A program made the position numbers and the translations under genes. A stretch of DNA of 7,260 nucleotides from Acidobacteriota bacterium (GTDB lineage: Bacteria; Acidobacteriota; Blastocatellia; Pyrinomonadales; Pyrinomonadaceae): assembly GCA_013140875.1 (NCBI GenBank), contig JABFSB010000319.1, positions 1 to 7,260 of the forward strand. The letters run 5' to 3'. How positions within the stretch are numbered: the stretch's first letter is position 1; each line of letters begins with the position of its first letter. This document shows, one piece after another, positions 1 through 5,462 of the stretch. The notes beneath the pieces are model-generated. The model did no database searches. It had not been told where the DNA came from and saw only the letters and a program-made list of their open reading frames with translations.

Positions 1-113
1 ATGTTGACCGACAGGACATGATTGAGCAGGTCGTATTTGCCCGCAATACCCGAAAACATTTCGCGCACGGCGTTTGAATGAGCGACCTCATTGGCGGTCC
101 GTTCGGGCTGCAT
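1..113 (-). CDS. ubiE: UbiE/MenG quinone-biosynthesis C-methyltransferase, N-terminal fragment (cut by window start)
   Basis: Read on the minus strand, an ATG at 113-111 opens a frame of 37 codons that runs off the window. It begins MQPERTANEVAHSNAVREMF and continues with a segment containing FSGIAGKYDLLNH and LSVN. The word 'VREMFSGIAGKYDLLNHVLS' is the typical N-terminus of the SAM-dependent methyltransferase that C-methylates demethylmenaquinone (MenG) or the ubiquinone precursor (UbiE), just before its SAM-binding motif I. That motif and the rest of the enzyme lie outside the window. In an acidobacterium-like host the substrate would be demethylmenaquinone, by inference. The start lies 4 bases after the stop of the upstream M16-like gene, so the two are probably co-transcribed. 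No strong Shine-Dalgarno is seen, which suggests translational coupling. Family assignment is confident; which quinone is used is not visible. Confidence 0.88.
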   Translation of the reverse strand, partial: MQPERTANEVAHSNAVREMFSGIAGKYDLLNHVLSVN

Positions 114-117
114 CTTT

Positions 118-1416
118 TTAGTTGCGGGAGGTCGTGCCGCCGTCGGCGAACACCAGGACGAACGCGAACGGCTGTTTGCGAAGTTTTTCAAGGACGCGCT
201 GAACATCTGCGATGCTCACATTTTTAGCATTCGATTCTTCTTTCGGAACCGGGCCGAGTTTGTAGGTGTCGGCGTCCAGCCAGAGCTCGGAAATATTATC
301 CGGATTCAAACGCGCTATCCATTCGCGGTTTACCGTGTCGAATTCGTCCTGCGTCACAGAATCTTTCAAGAATTCGGCTTGGTATGAATTTACGTCGTCG
401 GGCAGGGCGACGGCGTTTCCATCCTTCTTGATGATGCCCAGCCTCCAGCCCGAAACACCGAAAACGTAAGAGCCGGGAAGTGTCCTCGGATCATTCCGTA
501 CAAATCCGCGATCGCCTTCGCGTTTTCGGAACCGATTTTCGACGATCTTTTGAAGAATTTTCGACGCGTAGAAATCCGGATCGTTCCGCGCAAGCCCGCG
601 GGCGGCAAAGCGAAACTCGCTTGTGTTTGCAACCGGCGAATCGACAACCGGAAGTCCGTTTTTCGGTGCGTCCGGCTGGCGGAAAGTCGAAGGTATCTTT
701 TTGTCGGCCTTTAGCCAAGCTCCGAAATAACGGCGGGCGGCCCGAAAGACCAGCGCCGGATCGACATTGCCGGAAATAGCCAGCGTCGCATTATCAGCCG
801 TCAGCAGACGTTCGCGGGCAAAGATCAGGTCCGCAAAATCGATCTTTTGGATTGATGCAGTGCTGCCCATTTCCGGCCGGCCGTATGGAAATGTTCCGAA
901 CAAACGCTTTGCCACCTCACGGTCGGCCACATAGGCCGGGTCTTTTTCGACTTCGGTAATCTGTGCCAGCAAAGCCGTTTTTAGCGCGGCGGTCGATTCC
1001 TTGTTCAATTCCGGATTCGCCATCGCCTGGGCGACCGTTTCGATAAGGGTCACAAAATCGCCTGTCCGCGAAGTGAAATCGTATTGAATGTAGTCGTAAT
1101 TGCAAGTAACATTAAAGCTTCCGCCAAGCTCGTCGGCAAAGAACGAACGCGAGCCTTCAGTCGGGAAAAAGCTTTCGGAGAGCAGCTTCATGACGCCTTC
1201 GCGCTCCTGCGGGTCGAATGCCGAGCCGCCGTGAACGCGGAGCTTTAGTGACACCTTGTCCGCCGCGGGCGTCTTGAATACAAGCACTTTCAGCCCGTTG
1301 AGAAGCTTTTCCTGCCGCGGCGTCGCCGACGGCGCCTGGGCCGCGGATACGGCCGCAAAACACAGGCACATTATAAAGGCAGAAAGGATCGAAAACGCTG
1401 GTCTTTTAATGATCAT
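118..1416 (-). CDS. Secreted M16 (pitrilysin) family protein with degenerate zinc site, probably non-catalytic
   Basis: The gene encodes 432 residues from ATG at 1416. This start was chosen because a classic Sec signal peptide follows at once: MIIKRP, then a hydrophobic stretch at residues 7-23 and an Ala-rich signal-peptidase I site near residues 25-28. The frame stays open upstream to an ATG at 1632, but those 72 residues would bury the signal peptide. The mature part has the M16B layout and length: an N-terminal strand pattern (LLNGLKVLVFKTP, LRVHGGSAFDP), the later 'PYGRPEMGSTASIQKID' and 'ADNATLAISGNVDP' words typical of M16 peptidases, and a second half-domain. The zinc-binding HxxEH motif should follow 'REGV'; instead KLLSE stands at residues 77-81, so neither His nor the Glu is kept. 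M16B proteases often work as a catalytic plus a non-catalytic subunit, and this resembles the non-catalytic one. No catalytic partner is in view. It lies directly upstream of ubiE. No clear SD was found. Confidence 0.85.
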   Translation of the reverse strand: MIIKRPAFSILSAFIMCLCFAAVSAAQAPSATPRQEKLLNGLKVLVFKTPAADKVSLKLRVHGGSAFDPQEREGVMKLLSESFFPTEGSRSFFADELGGSFNVTCNYDYIQYDFTSRTGDFVTLIETVAQAMANPELNKESTAALKTALLAQITEVEKDPAYVADREVAKRLFGTFPYGRPEMGSTASIQKIDFADLIFARERLLTADNATLAISGNVDPALVFRAARRYFGAWLKADKKIPSTFRQPDAPKNGLPVVDSPVANTSEFRFAARGLARNDPDFYASKILQKIVENRFRKREGDRGFVRNDPRTLPGSYVFGVSGWRLGIIKKDGNAVALPDDVNSYQAEFLKDSVTQDEFDTVNREWIARLNPDNISELWLDADTYKLGPVPKEESNAKNVSIADVQRVLEKLRKQPFAFVLVFADGGTTSRN

Positions 1417-1614
1417 GGTCGAAAAATCAAAACCGCAATGGGGAATGTTATCTTTTTTAGTTGCAGAATTCCATTCAGGTGTTGTAACGAGCTTAACGAG
1501 AATGTGTGCCGACTGTGAAAAAGTTCTATTTGTTCGGGCATCGCGTGAAACGTGCACCGCATCTATCTGAATTGAACAAGGCGGGCGCGGTCCAACACGG
1601 ATCTTTACAAAACA

Positions 1615-1645
1615 TTGCCAAAACCCACTCAAAACGGGTTATAAT
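1615..1645 (+). promoter_or_regulatory. Candidate sigma-70-type promoter for the zinc-ribbon/TonB gene
   Basis: A perfect TATAAT lies at 1640-1645 and a five-of-six match to TTGACA (TTGCCA) at 1615-1620. The spacer is 19 bases, longer than the usual 17, so the -35 assignment is weaker than the -10. Initiation would fall near 1652, leaving a leader of about 50 bases before the ATG at 1705. It sits in the divergent intergenic region between the M16-like gene and this gene. I saw no comparably good promoter for the minus-strand gene. Confidence 0.45.
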
Positions 1646-1661
1646 TATAGAATGGTTTTTC

Positions 1662-1679
1662 GCCGGATAGATTTCCGGC
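1662..1679 (+). promoter_or_regulatory. Small hairpin in the leader of the zinc-ribbon/TonB gene
   Basis: GCCGGA (1662-1667) and TCCGGC (1674-1679) are perfect inverted repeats around a 6-base loop. They lie between the candidate promoter and the Shine-Dalgarno at 1691-1696 (GTGAGG). There is no T-run after the stem, so it is not an intrinsic terminator. It could be a leader stem that stabilises the mRNA, or an operator. A six-base stem can also occur by chance. Confidence 0.3.
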
Positions 1680-1704
1680 CTTATTAGAAAGTGAGGCGTT
1701 AGCG

Positions 1705-3015
1705 ATGGGAAAAATTGTTAAGTATTGCAGTTCATGTGATGAAGGATTTGCCGAGAAGTTTGGGTTTTGTCCTAATTGCGCAGCACCACTGCAGGCTTTT
1801 GAGATGAACCCGCTTGGCGGAGTAGAACCGATTGCTCCGATCGTGGATGTTCCGCCGGTTACGGCAGCGGACACACAGGCGAATCTCGCCGACACCATTT
1901 TGGAAATGTCGCAGGAACCGGCGACAGCCGCTTTCCTCAACGACGAACCGATCGAGGTTGTGAACGCCGATATGATCGACAATGAACCGGATCCGGTCGA
2001 ACCTGAACCGGTTTGGACGGCACCGTCTTCGATTCCCGCGACTGAGGCGTACAGCGGCACGGCATTTCATAATTACGAGCCAGGCAAATATACGAAAGAG
2101 GACGACGGCGGCTATTACGTCACAGTCATTCAGGAAAAAAACGTAGGACAGCGGAATTTGTTGCTCCTCGGTGCTCTGGGCTTTATGCTCACGCTTTCCG
2201 TAGGTGCTTATTTTGTTTCTCTGTTCCAGAAGGACATCGGCGTCGGCGCGATCGGCGACGAACGCTCGCTGGCAATGCTGCTCGAGGATGTTCCGATGCC
2301 GGTTGAGGTAGAGGAAAAAAAGAAGGAGAAAGATGATGGCGGCGGAGGCGGCGGAGGCGGCAAGAACGATCCCAAGCCGGTAAACCAGGGCGATCTGCCC
2401 GATCAGACGCCTGATCCGATCCGTCCGCCGGACCCGAAAATACCTAAACTTTCCAATCCCGATCTGGTCCTTCCGCCTCCCTCGACCCAGGGAACCATGA
2501 AGACCCCGAAGAAGTATGGAAATTGGGGCGATCCTAATTCGCGTTTTGGCGATCCTTCGAGCGGCCCGGGTTCGGGCGGCGGAATGGGAACCGGCGTTGG
2601 CACCGGAGCGGGCAGTGGCCGCGGAACGGGAATGGGCAGCGGTAACGGCTCGGGATCCGGCAGCGGTGATGGAGATGGAAATGGCGATGGGTCGGGAAAC
2701 GGCGGTCCGGGAAGGGCCGGAAATCCTCCCCCACCCCCGGTTGGCGTAACCTCGCCTTTGAGGATAATTTCAAACCCGAGAGCGACCTACACTGAAGCCG
2801 CGCGAACGAATAATGTTCAGGGCAGCGTTTTGGTTAAGGTTACGCTTTTGGCTTCGGGGCAGGTTGGCAGCGTTACGGTCGTTCGCGGCCTTCCGCACGG
2901 CCTGTCGGAGAAAGCGATAGCGGCCGCCAAACTGATCAGATTCGAACCGAAGAAGGTCAACGGCGTGCCGGTAAGCTCCACTAAAACCATGGAGTATACG
3001 TTCAGCATTTACTAA
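1705..3015 (+). CDS. Zinc-ribbon, single-TM, Pro/Gly-rich protein with C-terminal TonB domain
   Basis: The protein has 436 residues; the start is supported by GTGAGG 8 bases upstream. A zinc ribbon lies at the N-terminus: C8-x2-C11 and C22-x2-C25. Residues 26-150 are acidic and low in predicted structure. One hydrophobic helix (about 152-172) is followed by an acidic/lysine segment, eight glycines (212-219), a Pro-rich stretch (about 225-256), a Gly/Ser/Asp/Asn low-complexity linker (about 286-340), five prolines (341-345) and a TonB C-terminal domain (about 348-436, with YTEAARTNNVQGSVLVKV and LSEKAIAAAKLIRFEPKK). Known TonB proteins span the inner membrane and carry energy from ExbB/ExbD to outer-membrane partners. 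Here the TM helix is preceded by a 150-residue presumably cytoplasmic zinc-ribbon region, unlike classic TonB. The closest parallel I know is myxobacterial GltJ/AgmX, which joins a cytoplasmic zinc ribbon to periplasmic TonB-type domains. No exbB, exbD or receptor gene is in the window. It appears monocistronic, ending in a strong terminator. Confidence 0.85.
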   Translation: MGKIVKYCSSCDEGFAEKFGFCPNCAAPLQAFEMNPLGGVEPIAPIVDVPPVTAADTQANLADTILEMSQEPATAAFLNDEPIEVVNADMIDNEPDPVEPEPVWTAPSSIPATEAYSGTAFHNYEPGKYTKEDDGGYYVTVIQEKNVGQRNLLLLGALGFMLTLSVGAYFVSLFQKDIGVGAIGDERSLAMLLEDVPMPVEVEEKKKEKDDGGGGGGGGKNDPKPVNQGDLPDQTPDPIRPPDPKIPKLSNPDLVLPPPSTQGTMKTPKKYGNWGDPNSRFGDPSSGPGSGGGMGTGVGTGAGSGRGTGMGSGNGSGSGSGDGDGNGDGSGNGGPGRAGNPPPPPVGVTSPLRIISNPRATYTEAARTNNVQGSVLVKVTLLASGQVGSVTVVRGLPHGLSEKAIAAAKLIRFEPKKVNGVPVSSTKTMEYTFSIY

Positions 3016-3038
3016 TAACTGCTGAAACGATCAGAAAC

Positions 3039-3070
3039 AAAAAAGGCTGTCCGAGAGGACGGCCTTTTTT
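3039..3070. terminator. Bidirectional intrinsic terminator between convergent genes
   Basis: An 8-bp stem, GGCTGTCC (3045-3052) with GGACGGCC (3057-3064), encloses a GAGA tetraloop and contains one G-T wobble. It is flanked by A6 (3039-3044) and T6 (3065-3070), so it has the canonical U-tract on both strands. It starts 23 bases after the TonB-like gene's stop and lies 22 bases past the stop of the convergent gene at 3093, so it can serve both. Confidence 0.92.
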
Positions 3071-3092
3071 ATTTTTGAGCTTGCGTTAGTAC

Positions 3093-3470
3093 TTAAATCG
3101 AATCTTCCGATGCCTTCGAGCTTTCATCCAGTTCGAACCGGTTCCGGTCGCGGCGATCCATTTTTTCCAAAAGATCGAGCGGTTCGTTGTCCTGGAAATC
3201 GATGCCCATCGCGTGCGCGTTTTCTTCTACGTCGGACTGGTCCGGCGTAGGGTTATGGCCGAATACCGCTTCGGAACCGGTCGAATCTTCCCACTCCGCA
3301 TCGATATCGCCGCCGGAATCCGCCGGTGACATCGAATGATGTTCGCTGAGGCGTTCGGCCAACTCACCCGGAGCCTGCGGAGCATGCGAGATCTCGTCGT
3401 CGATAAACTCCTTAATCTCTTCGTTCGGCGGGTCTTCCCGTTCGTAGAATTCCAAGTCCTTTCCGCGCAT
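3093..3470 (-). CDS. Small acidic DUF6335-like protein
   Basis: The gene encodes 125 residues and is strongly acidic (many Asp/Glu), with no Cys, no signal peptide and no membrane segment. Conserved-looking words in order are SGGDIDAEWED (residues 52-62), GSEAVFGHNPTPDQSDVEE (65-83), AMGIDFQDNEPL (87-98) and EKMDRRDRNRFELDESS (102-118). That order matches what I remember of DUF6335, an uncharacterised family common in cyanobacteria, where 'GGD[IV]DA.W', 'GEEA.GG...TPDQ' and 'RD..RWELDP.S' recur. The family link is from memory and unverified. The start is firm: an exact AAGGAGGT precedes the ATG. The gene ends at the shared bidirectional terminator and seems to be transcribed alone. Function is unknown; the composition suggests a soluble cytoplasmic protein. 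Confidence 0.75.
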   Translation of the reverse strand: MRGKDLEFYEREDPPNEEIKEFIDDEISHAPQAPGELAERLSEHHSMSPADSGGDIDAEWEDSTGSEAVFGHNPTPDQSDVEENAHAMGIDFQDNEPLDLLEKMDRRDRNRFELDESSKASEDSI

Positions 3471-3473
3471 GTG

Positions 3474-3481
3474 ACCTCCTT
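3474..3481 (-). promoter_or_regulatory. Perfect Shine-Dalgarno for the DUF6335-like gene
   Basis: On the minus strand AAGGAGGT is followed by CAC and then ATG (3470-3468). The full anti-SD match is the strongest in the window, since most genes here have weak or no SD. The 3-base gap is short, so pairing may centre on AAGGAG. It fixes the start codon and suggests the protein is made in quantity. Confidence 0.8.
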
Positions 3482-3559
3482 GTTAGAAAAAAGCGTGTCA
3501 ACAGAATAGCACATGGGGGCAAAAGGGTAGATCGGAAGTGCGTCAGTTTTTCGATCACA

Positions 3560-3654
3560 CCTTTGTGAACTTCGTGTCTTAACTTTGAGTCCTTTGTGTC
3601 AAAACGCTTTTTTTAACACAAAGGGCACTAAGTTAAGACACAAAGCTCACAAGG
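3560..3654. repeat. Long imperfect inverted repeat built from CTTTGTG-like words
   Basis: The left arm (3560-3604) and right arm (about 3611-3654) are reverse complements over about 44 positions, with five substitutions and one single-base gap in the outer 40. Both arms share GTGTCTTAACTT and CCTTTGTGT, and an AAAA/TTTT pair closes a short loop around CGC. Inside the left arm the word CTTYGTG recurs at 3561, 3570 and 3592, with spacings of 9 and 22. It lies in the gene-free stretch between two minus-strand genes, so RNA from either strand could form a long hairpin. It has no ORF. I recall similar 'CTTTGTG...' strings between genes in environmental bacterial genomes, but cannot confirm that here. 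Candidates are a dispersed non-autonomous element or an RNA-processing/termination structure. Confidence 0.75.
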
Positions 3655-3676
3655 AAAGAAAGTCCCTAATGGTCGA

Positions 3677-3722
3677 CGTTGTAGATATCGCCCTCACTTC
3701 GCGAGGTTTTTGCACCCTTAGA
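3677..3722 (+). repeat. Diverged single copy of the 29-bp palindromic-repeat unit
   Basis: This segment aligns to 4081-4126, the spacer edge plus right arm of the perfect inverted repeat. Both begin CGTTG, then have TAGAT and CGCCCT, then a GC-rich centre, then TTTTGCAC and TTAGA. Agreement is roughly three quarters by eye, with a few 1-2 base gaps. Like the other element, it lies just beyond the stop codon of a minus-strand gene (stop at 3727-3729). It contains its own short hairpin, CCTC (3692-3695) with GAGG (3703-3706), followed by T5 (3707-3711). On the plus strand this resembles a weak terminator, though no plus-strand gene is there to use it. Confidence 0.6.
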
Positions 3723-3726
3723 CCGA

Positions 3727-3999
3727 TCAAATAAAAACCACGGACTGAGATGTTGGTATCTCGAACCGCTTTCGGCACCGCATATTTTTGCACATTAACT
3801 GATCGTCGACGCGGACCATATAATCGCGCGATTTGGCGAAGCGGGCTTGATCGTCCTGATTCAACTGGCGGGGAGCTTGACGTTTCTTTCGCCTGGTAAG
3901 CCAGCGAACATCGTAATCGTGTCTTTCACGGCAAAACGGGCAAGAAAAACTCGCTTTTTTCACTTCCTGGCGTTCGTCGAAAATGTCGCGTTCGTGCAT
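3727..3999 (-). CDS. Small zinc-ribbon-like protein, unrecognised family
   Basis: The gene encodes 90 residues beginning MHERDIFDERQEVKKASF. Two cysteine knuckles frame a basic middle: C20-P-F-C23 and C70-x4-C75, with RRKKRQAPR at residues 36-44. This suggests a structural zinc site, although the second knuckle has four rather than two residues between cysteines. The second half holds YMVRVDDQLMCKNMRCRKRF. I do not recognise a named family; a small nucleic-acid- or protein-binding ribbon is possible but not shown. The ATG is the only one available after the upstream in-frame stop, and it has no obvious SD. The gene lies between two copies of the palindromic repeat unit, 5 bases from one and 44 from the other. 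The motif pattern argues that it is real, but expression is uncertain. Confidence 0.6.
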   Translation of the reverse strand: MHERDIFDERQEVKKASFSCPFCRERHDYDVRWLTRRKKRQAPRQLNQDDQARFAKSRDYMVRVDDQLMCKNMRCRKRFEIPTSQSVVFI

Positions 4000-4043
4000 T
4001 GGGTAAAGTTTAGCGTTTTTGAGGGAAATTTGTCAGCGCCTGA

Positions 4044-4119
4044 TGCAAAAGCCCGCACGCAGTAAGGGCGATATCGGCCGCGTTGCGTAGATCGCCCTTA
4101 CTGCGTGCGGGCTTTTGCA
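4044..4119. repeat. Perfect 29-bp inverted repeat with 18-bp spacer (REP/BIME-like)
   Basis: The left arm (4044-4072) is the exact reverse complement of the right arm (4091-4119), without a mismatch; 18 bases separate them. The unit on the plus strand reads ATCGCCCTTACTGCG then TGCGGGCTTTTGCA. Each unit also holds its own short GCCC/GGGC hairpin followed by T4. The element begins 2 bases after the DUF971 gene's stop codon, and the similarity to the diverged copy at 3677-3722 continues into that stop (TTAGA at 4122-4126). A pair of inverted short palindromic units just downstream of genes is the arrangement of bacterial interspersed mosaic elements built from REP sequences. It may act as an mRNA 3' end, but the T-run is inside the stem, so it is not a textbook terminator. 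Confidence 0.9.
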
Positions 4120-4121
4120 CG

Positions 4122-4406
4122 TTAGAGCGTCCTTAAAAACGCGAAGCTGAAAATGCCTGTATCGTGGCCGTCGGTGAAGTGAAAGTTGAGGGCGTAGCGG
4201 CCGACGATCGAGATCTGTTTGAACGCAAGGTCTTCCGCGACCGAATCATCATCCAGCCGTTTTGCTCCCGTCCATTCGTCGATACATCCGGCACACGGAC
4301 ACGCCCGGCGGAGCTGCGGCGCCGAATAGCGCGTTTCCGCTCCATCCGACCACTCGATCGAAACTTCGCTGTCGCTTTCTTCGATTATTCTTGCCGGTTC
4401 GATCAT
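4122..4406 (-). CDS. DUF971 (gamma-butyrobetaine hydroxylase-like N-terminal domain) protein
   Basis: The gene encodes 94 residues from ATG at 4406. The family signature is complete: VSIEWSDGAETRYSAPQLRR, then CPCAGC, then ISIVGRYALNFHFTDGHDTG and a final LRTL. C36, C38, C41 and H81 match, nearly position for position, the three Cys plus His that bind structural zinc in the N-terminal domain of human gamma-butyrobetaine hydroxylase. In bacteria this domain occurs alone or fused to Mrp/ApbC-type iron-sulfur carriers, and its role is unknown. A longer frame reaches 4574 but would overlap ytxJ by 164 bases and lacks family similarity, so it was not used. The start is 4 bases after the ytxJ stop, with no clear SD, which suggests coupling. 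It is the last gene of the run and is followed 2 bases later by the perfect inverted repeat. Confidence 0.9.
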   Translation of the reverse strand: MIEPARIIEESDSEVSIEWSDGAETRYSAPQLRRACPCAGCIDEWTGAKRLDDDSVAEDLAFKQISIVGRYALNFHFTDGHDTGIFSFAFLRTL

Positions 4407-4410
4407 GTGT

Positions 4411-4737
4411 TCACGGCCGCAGGCTGGCGTCAATCGCATCGGCGTCAATACCGTAATGCGTGGCGTGATAGACGGCCTTACCGTTGCGAATAACGAATGC
4501 CTGCGGCGATTGATGACGGTGGCCGGTCCGCGTTTCGACGGCGTTTGAAATATCACGGTTCGTTTGAACGACAACGACGTTCACAACGTGATCGACCCCG
4601 GCGATCTGCTCCATCACATGAGCGCTGATGCCGCAGCTATTGCTGTGCTTAAAGATCACGACCGGATGGCTGAACGACCGGTCGAACAACGCGTCCAAAG
4701 AATCGAGCGATTCGATTGTTACAAAATTTGCGGGCAT
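4411..4737 (-). CDS. ytxJ: YtxJ-like thioredoxin-fold protein (bacillithiol-system type)
   Basis: The gene encodes 108 residues with a thioredoxin fold. There is a strand (VVIFKHS) followed by the active-site word SNSCGIS with the only cysteine of the protein, C35, and a cis-proline loop, HQSPQAFVIRNGKAVYHAT (P78). The single-Cys 'KHS..C.IS' site and the 'SPQ.F...NG' loop are typical of YtxJ (DUF2847), which is listed with the bacillithiol system and related to bacilliredoxins. A protein with one reactive thiol would act on mixed disulfides with a low-molecular-weight thiol rather than make an internal disulfide. Whether this host makes bacillithiol cannot be seen here. It is cytoplasmic, with no signal peptide. 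It starts 5 bases after the membrane-protein gene and ends 4 bases before the DUF971 gene, with no obvious SD. Confidence 0.85.
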   Translation of the reverse strand: MPANFVTIESLDSLDALFDRSFSHPVVIFKHSNSCGISAHVMEQIAGVDHVVNVVVVQTNRDISNAVETRTGHRHQSPQAFVIRNGKAVYHATHYGIDADAIDASLRP

Positions 4738-4742
4738 TAAGA

Positions 4743-5462
4743 TTATTGATGAAGCTGCTGCTGAATTTTGGGAAAGACCTTTCGGTAAGCAACCAGGCTC
4801 GTGGCTGTCAGAACGGGAATGACAAAATATATGCCGACGCAGAACGCCATTTGTCCCAGCAGGACGAGGGCGAAATTGATGCCGATCAATCCCGCGATGC
4901 CGCCGACGTTTTTTAGCGCGGCACGGGCACTCAGCTTGATGGCGTCAAGGCTGGAAAGCTTGCGGTCGACGATCAGCGGGAAAGTGAAGATCATGAGCGA
5001 GTGGATACACGTCATAACGATCGCCACGACGACATCGACGGCAAGAGCTCCCAGGAAGGTACCCAGAATTATACTTGGGTCGGCATTTTTTCCCATCGCC
5101 GCCGAAACGATCAGCGGCGAGTACATCGTCACGAAAATTACAATAAAATACGTGACCAGTGGCACCACGAAAACGATCGTCGCAAGAGCGCTCGGACCGA
5201 GATACTTAAAGCCGGTCCACAGATCGTCGAAGTTGACCGGCCCGGCACCGTCGATTTTTTTTAGATAGCACGTGAAGATGCCGCAGATCATCGCACCCAA
5301 CAGGATGTACATCGTAAATCCCGCGATCAGGCCGCCGACGATCGAAACCGCGAACAGGGGCCAATATTCACCCTTGATGATGTCCCAGGCCTCGCGAAGA
5401 CACTCGACGGGTTTGATCGCTCCGGCGTTGAATTCCAGATTCGGCTGATAGCTAGGCGTCAT
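4743..5462 (-). CDS. Polytopic inner-membrane protein of unknown function
   Basis: The gene encodes 239 residues. ATG at 5462 is chosen over an in-frame ATG at 5501 because AGGA lies 6 bases upstream and overlap with the phosphorylase drops to 11 bases. After a soluble N-terminus with an amphipathic region (IKPVECLREAWDIIKGEYW, residues 16-34) come hydrophobic blocks at about 35-66, 90-121, 131-164 and 186-225, enough for roughly six helices. A loop with Asp and aromatic residues lies between blocks (NFDDLWTGFKYLG, 77-89), and 'SSLDAIKLSARAALKN' (170-185) precedes the last block. The pattern of amphipathic helix, hydrophobic pairs and 'DAIKLS.RAALKN' is common in uncharacterised DUF4013/DUF975-like membrane proteins; I cannot assign one. 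The overlap with the phosphorylase and the 5-base gap to ytxJ place it in the middle of the same operon. Confidence 0.85.
   Translation of the reverse strand: MTPSYQPNLEFNAGAIKPVECLREAWDIIKGEYWPLFAVSIVGGLIAGFTMYILLGAMICGIFTCYLKKIDGAGPVNFDDLWTGFKYLGPSALATIVFVVPLVTYFIVIFVTMYSPLIVSAAMGKNADPSIILGTFLGALAVDVVVAIVMTCIHSLMIFTFPLIVDRKLSSLDAIKLSARAALKNVGGIAGLIGINFALVLLGQMAFCVGIYFVIPVLTATSLVAYRKVFPKIQQQLHQ

Noticed and set aside
1417..1632. 72-codon in-frame upstream extension of the M16-like gene to an ATG at 1632
   Set aside because: It would place the clear signal peptide at residue 73, its composition is unlike the rest of the protein, and it runs across the divergent intergenic region up to the plus-strand promoter.
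3496..3501. TTGACA on the minus strand upstream of the DUF6335-like gene
   Set aside because: The matching -10 would fall in the SD/start region and no TATAAT-like word is there; the promoter of this gene remains unidentified.
3227..3514. 95-codon minus-strand frame overlapping the DUF6335-like gene
   Set aside because: It is an alternative frame of a gene with a perfect SD and family-like motifs; the translation is Arg/Ser-rich without a pattern.
3555..3660. Possible CRISPR-like array because of repeated CTTTGTG words
   Set aside because: The words are only 7 bases, spacing is irregular and short, there are no unique spacers of 30-40 bases, and no cas gene is near.
3847..4065. 72-codon plus-strand frame opposite the small zinc-ribbon gene
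   Set aside because: It runs into the inverted repeat, lacks any motif, and the opposite strand has paired cysteine knuckles.
4407..4574. In-frame extension of the DUF971 gene to an ATG at 4574
   Set aside because: It lies inside ytxJ in another frame and has no family similarity; the DUF971 domain begins at the ATG at 4406.
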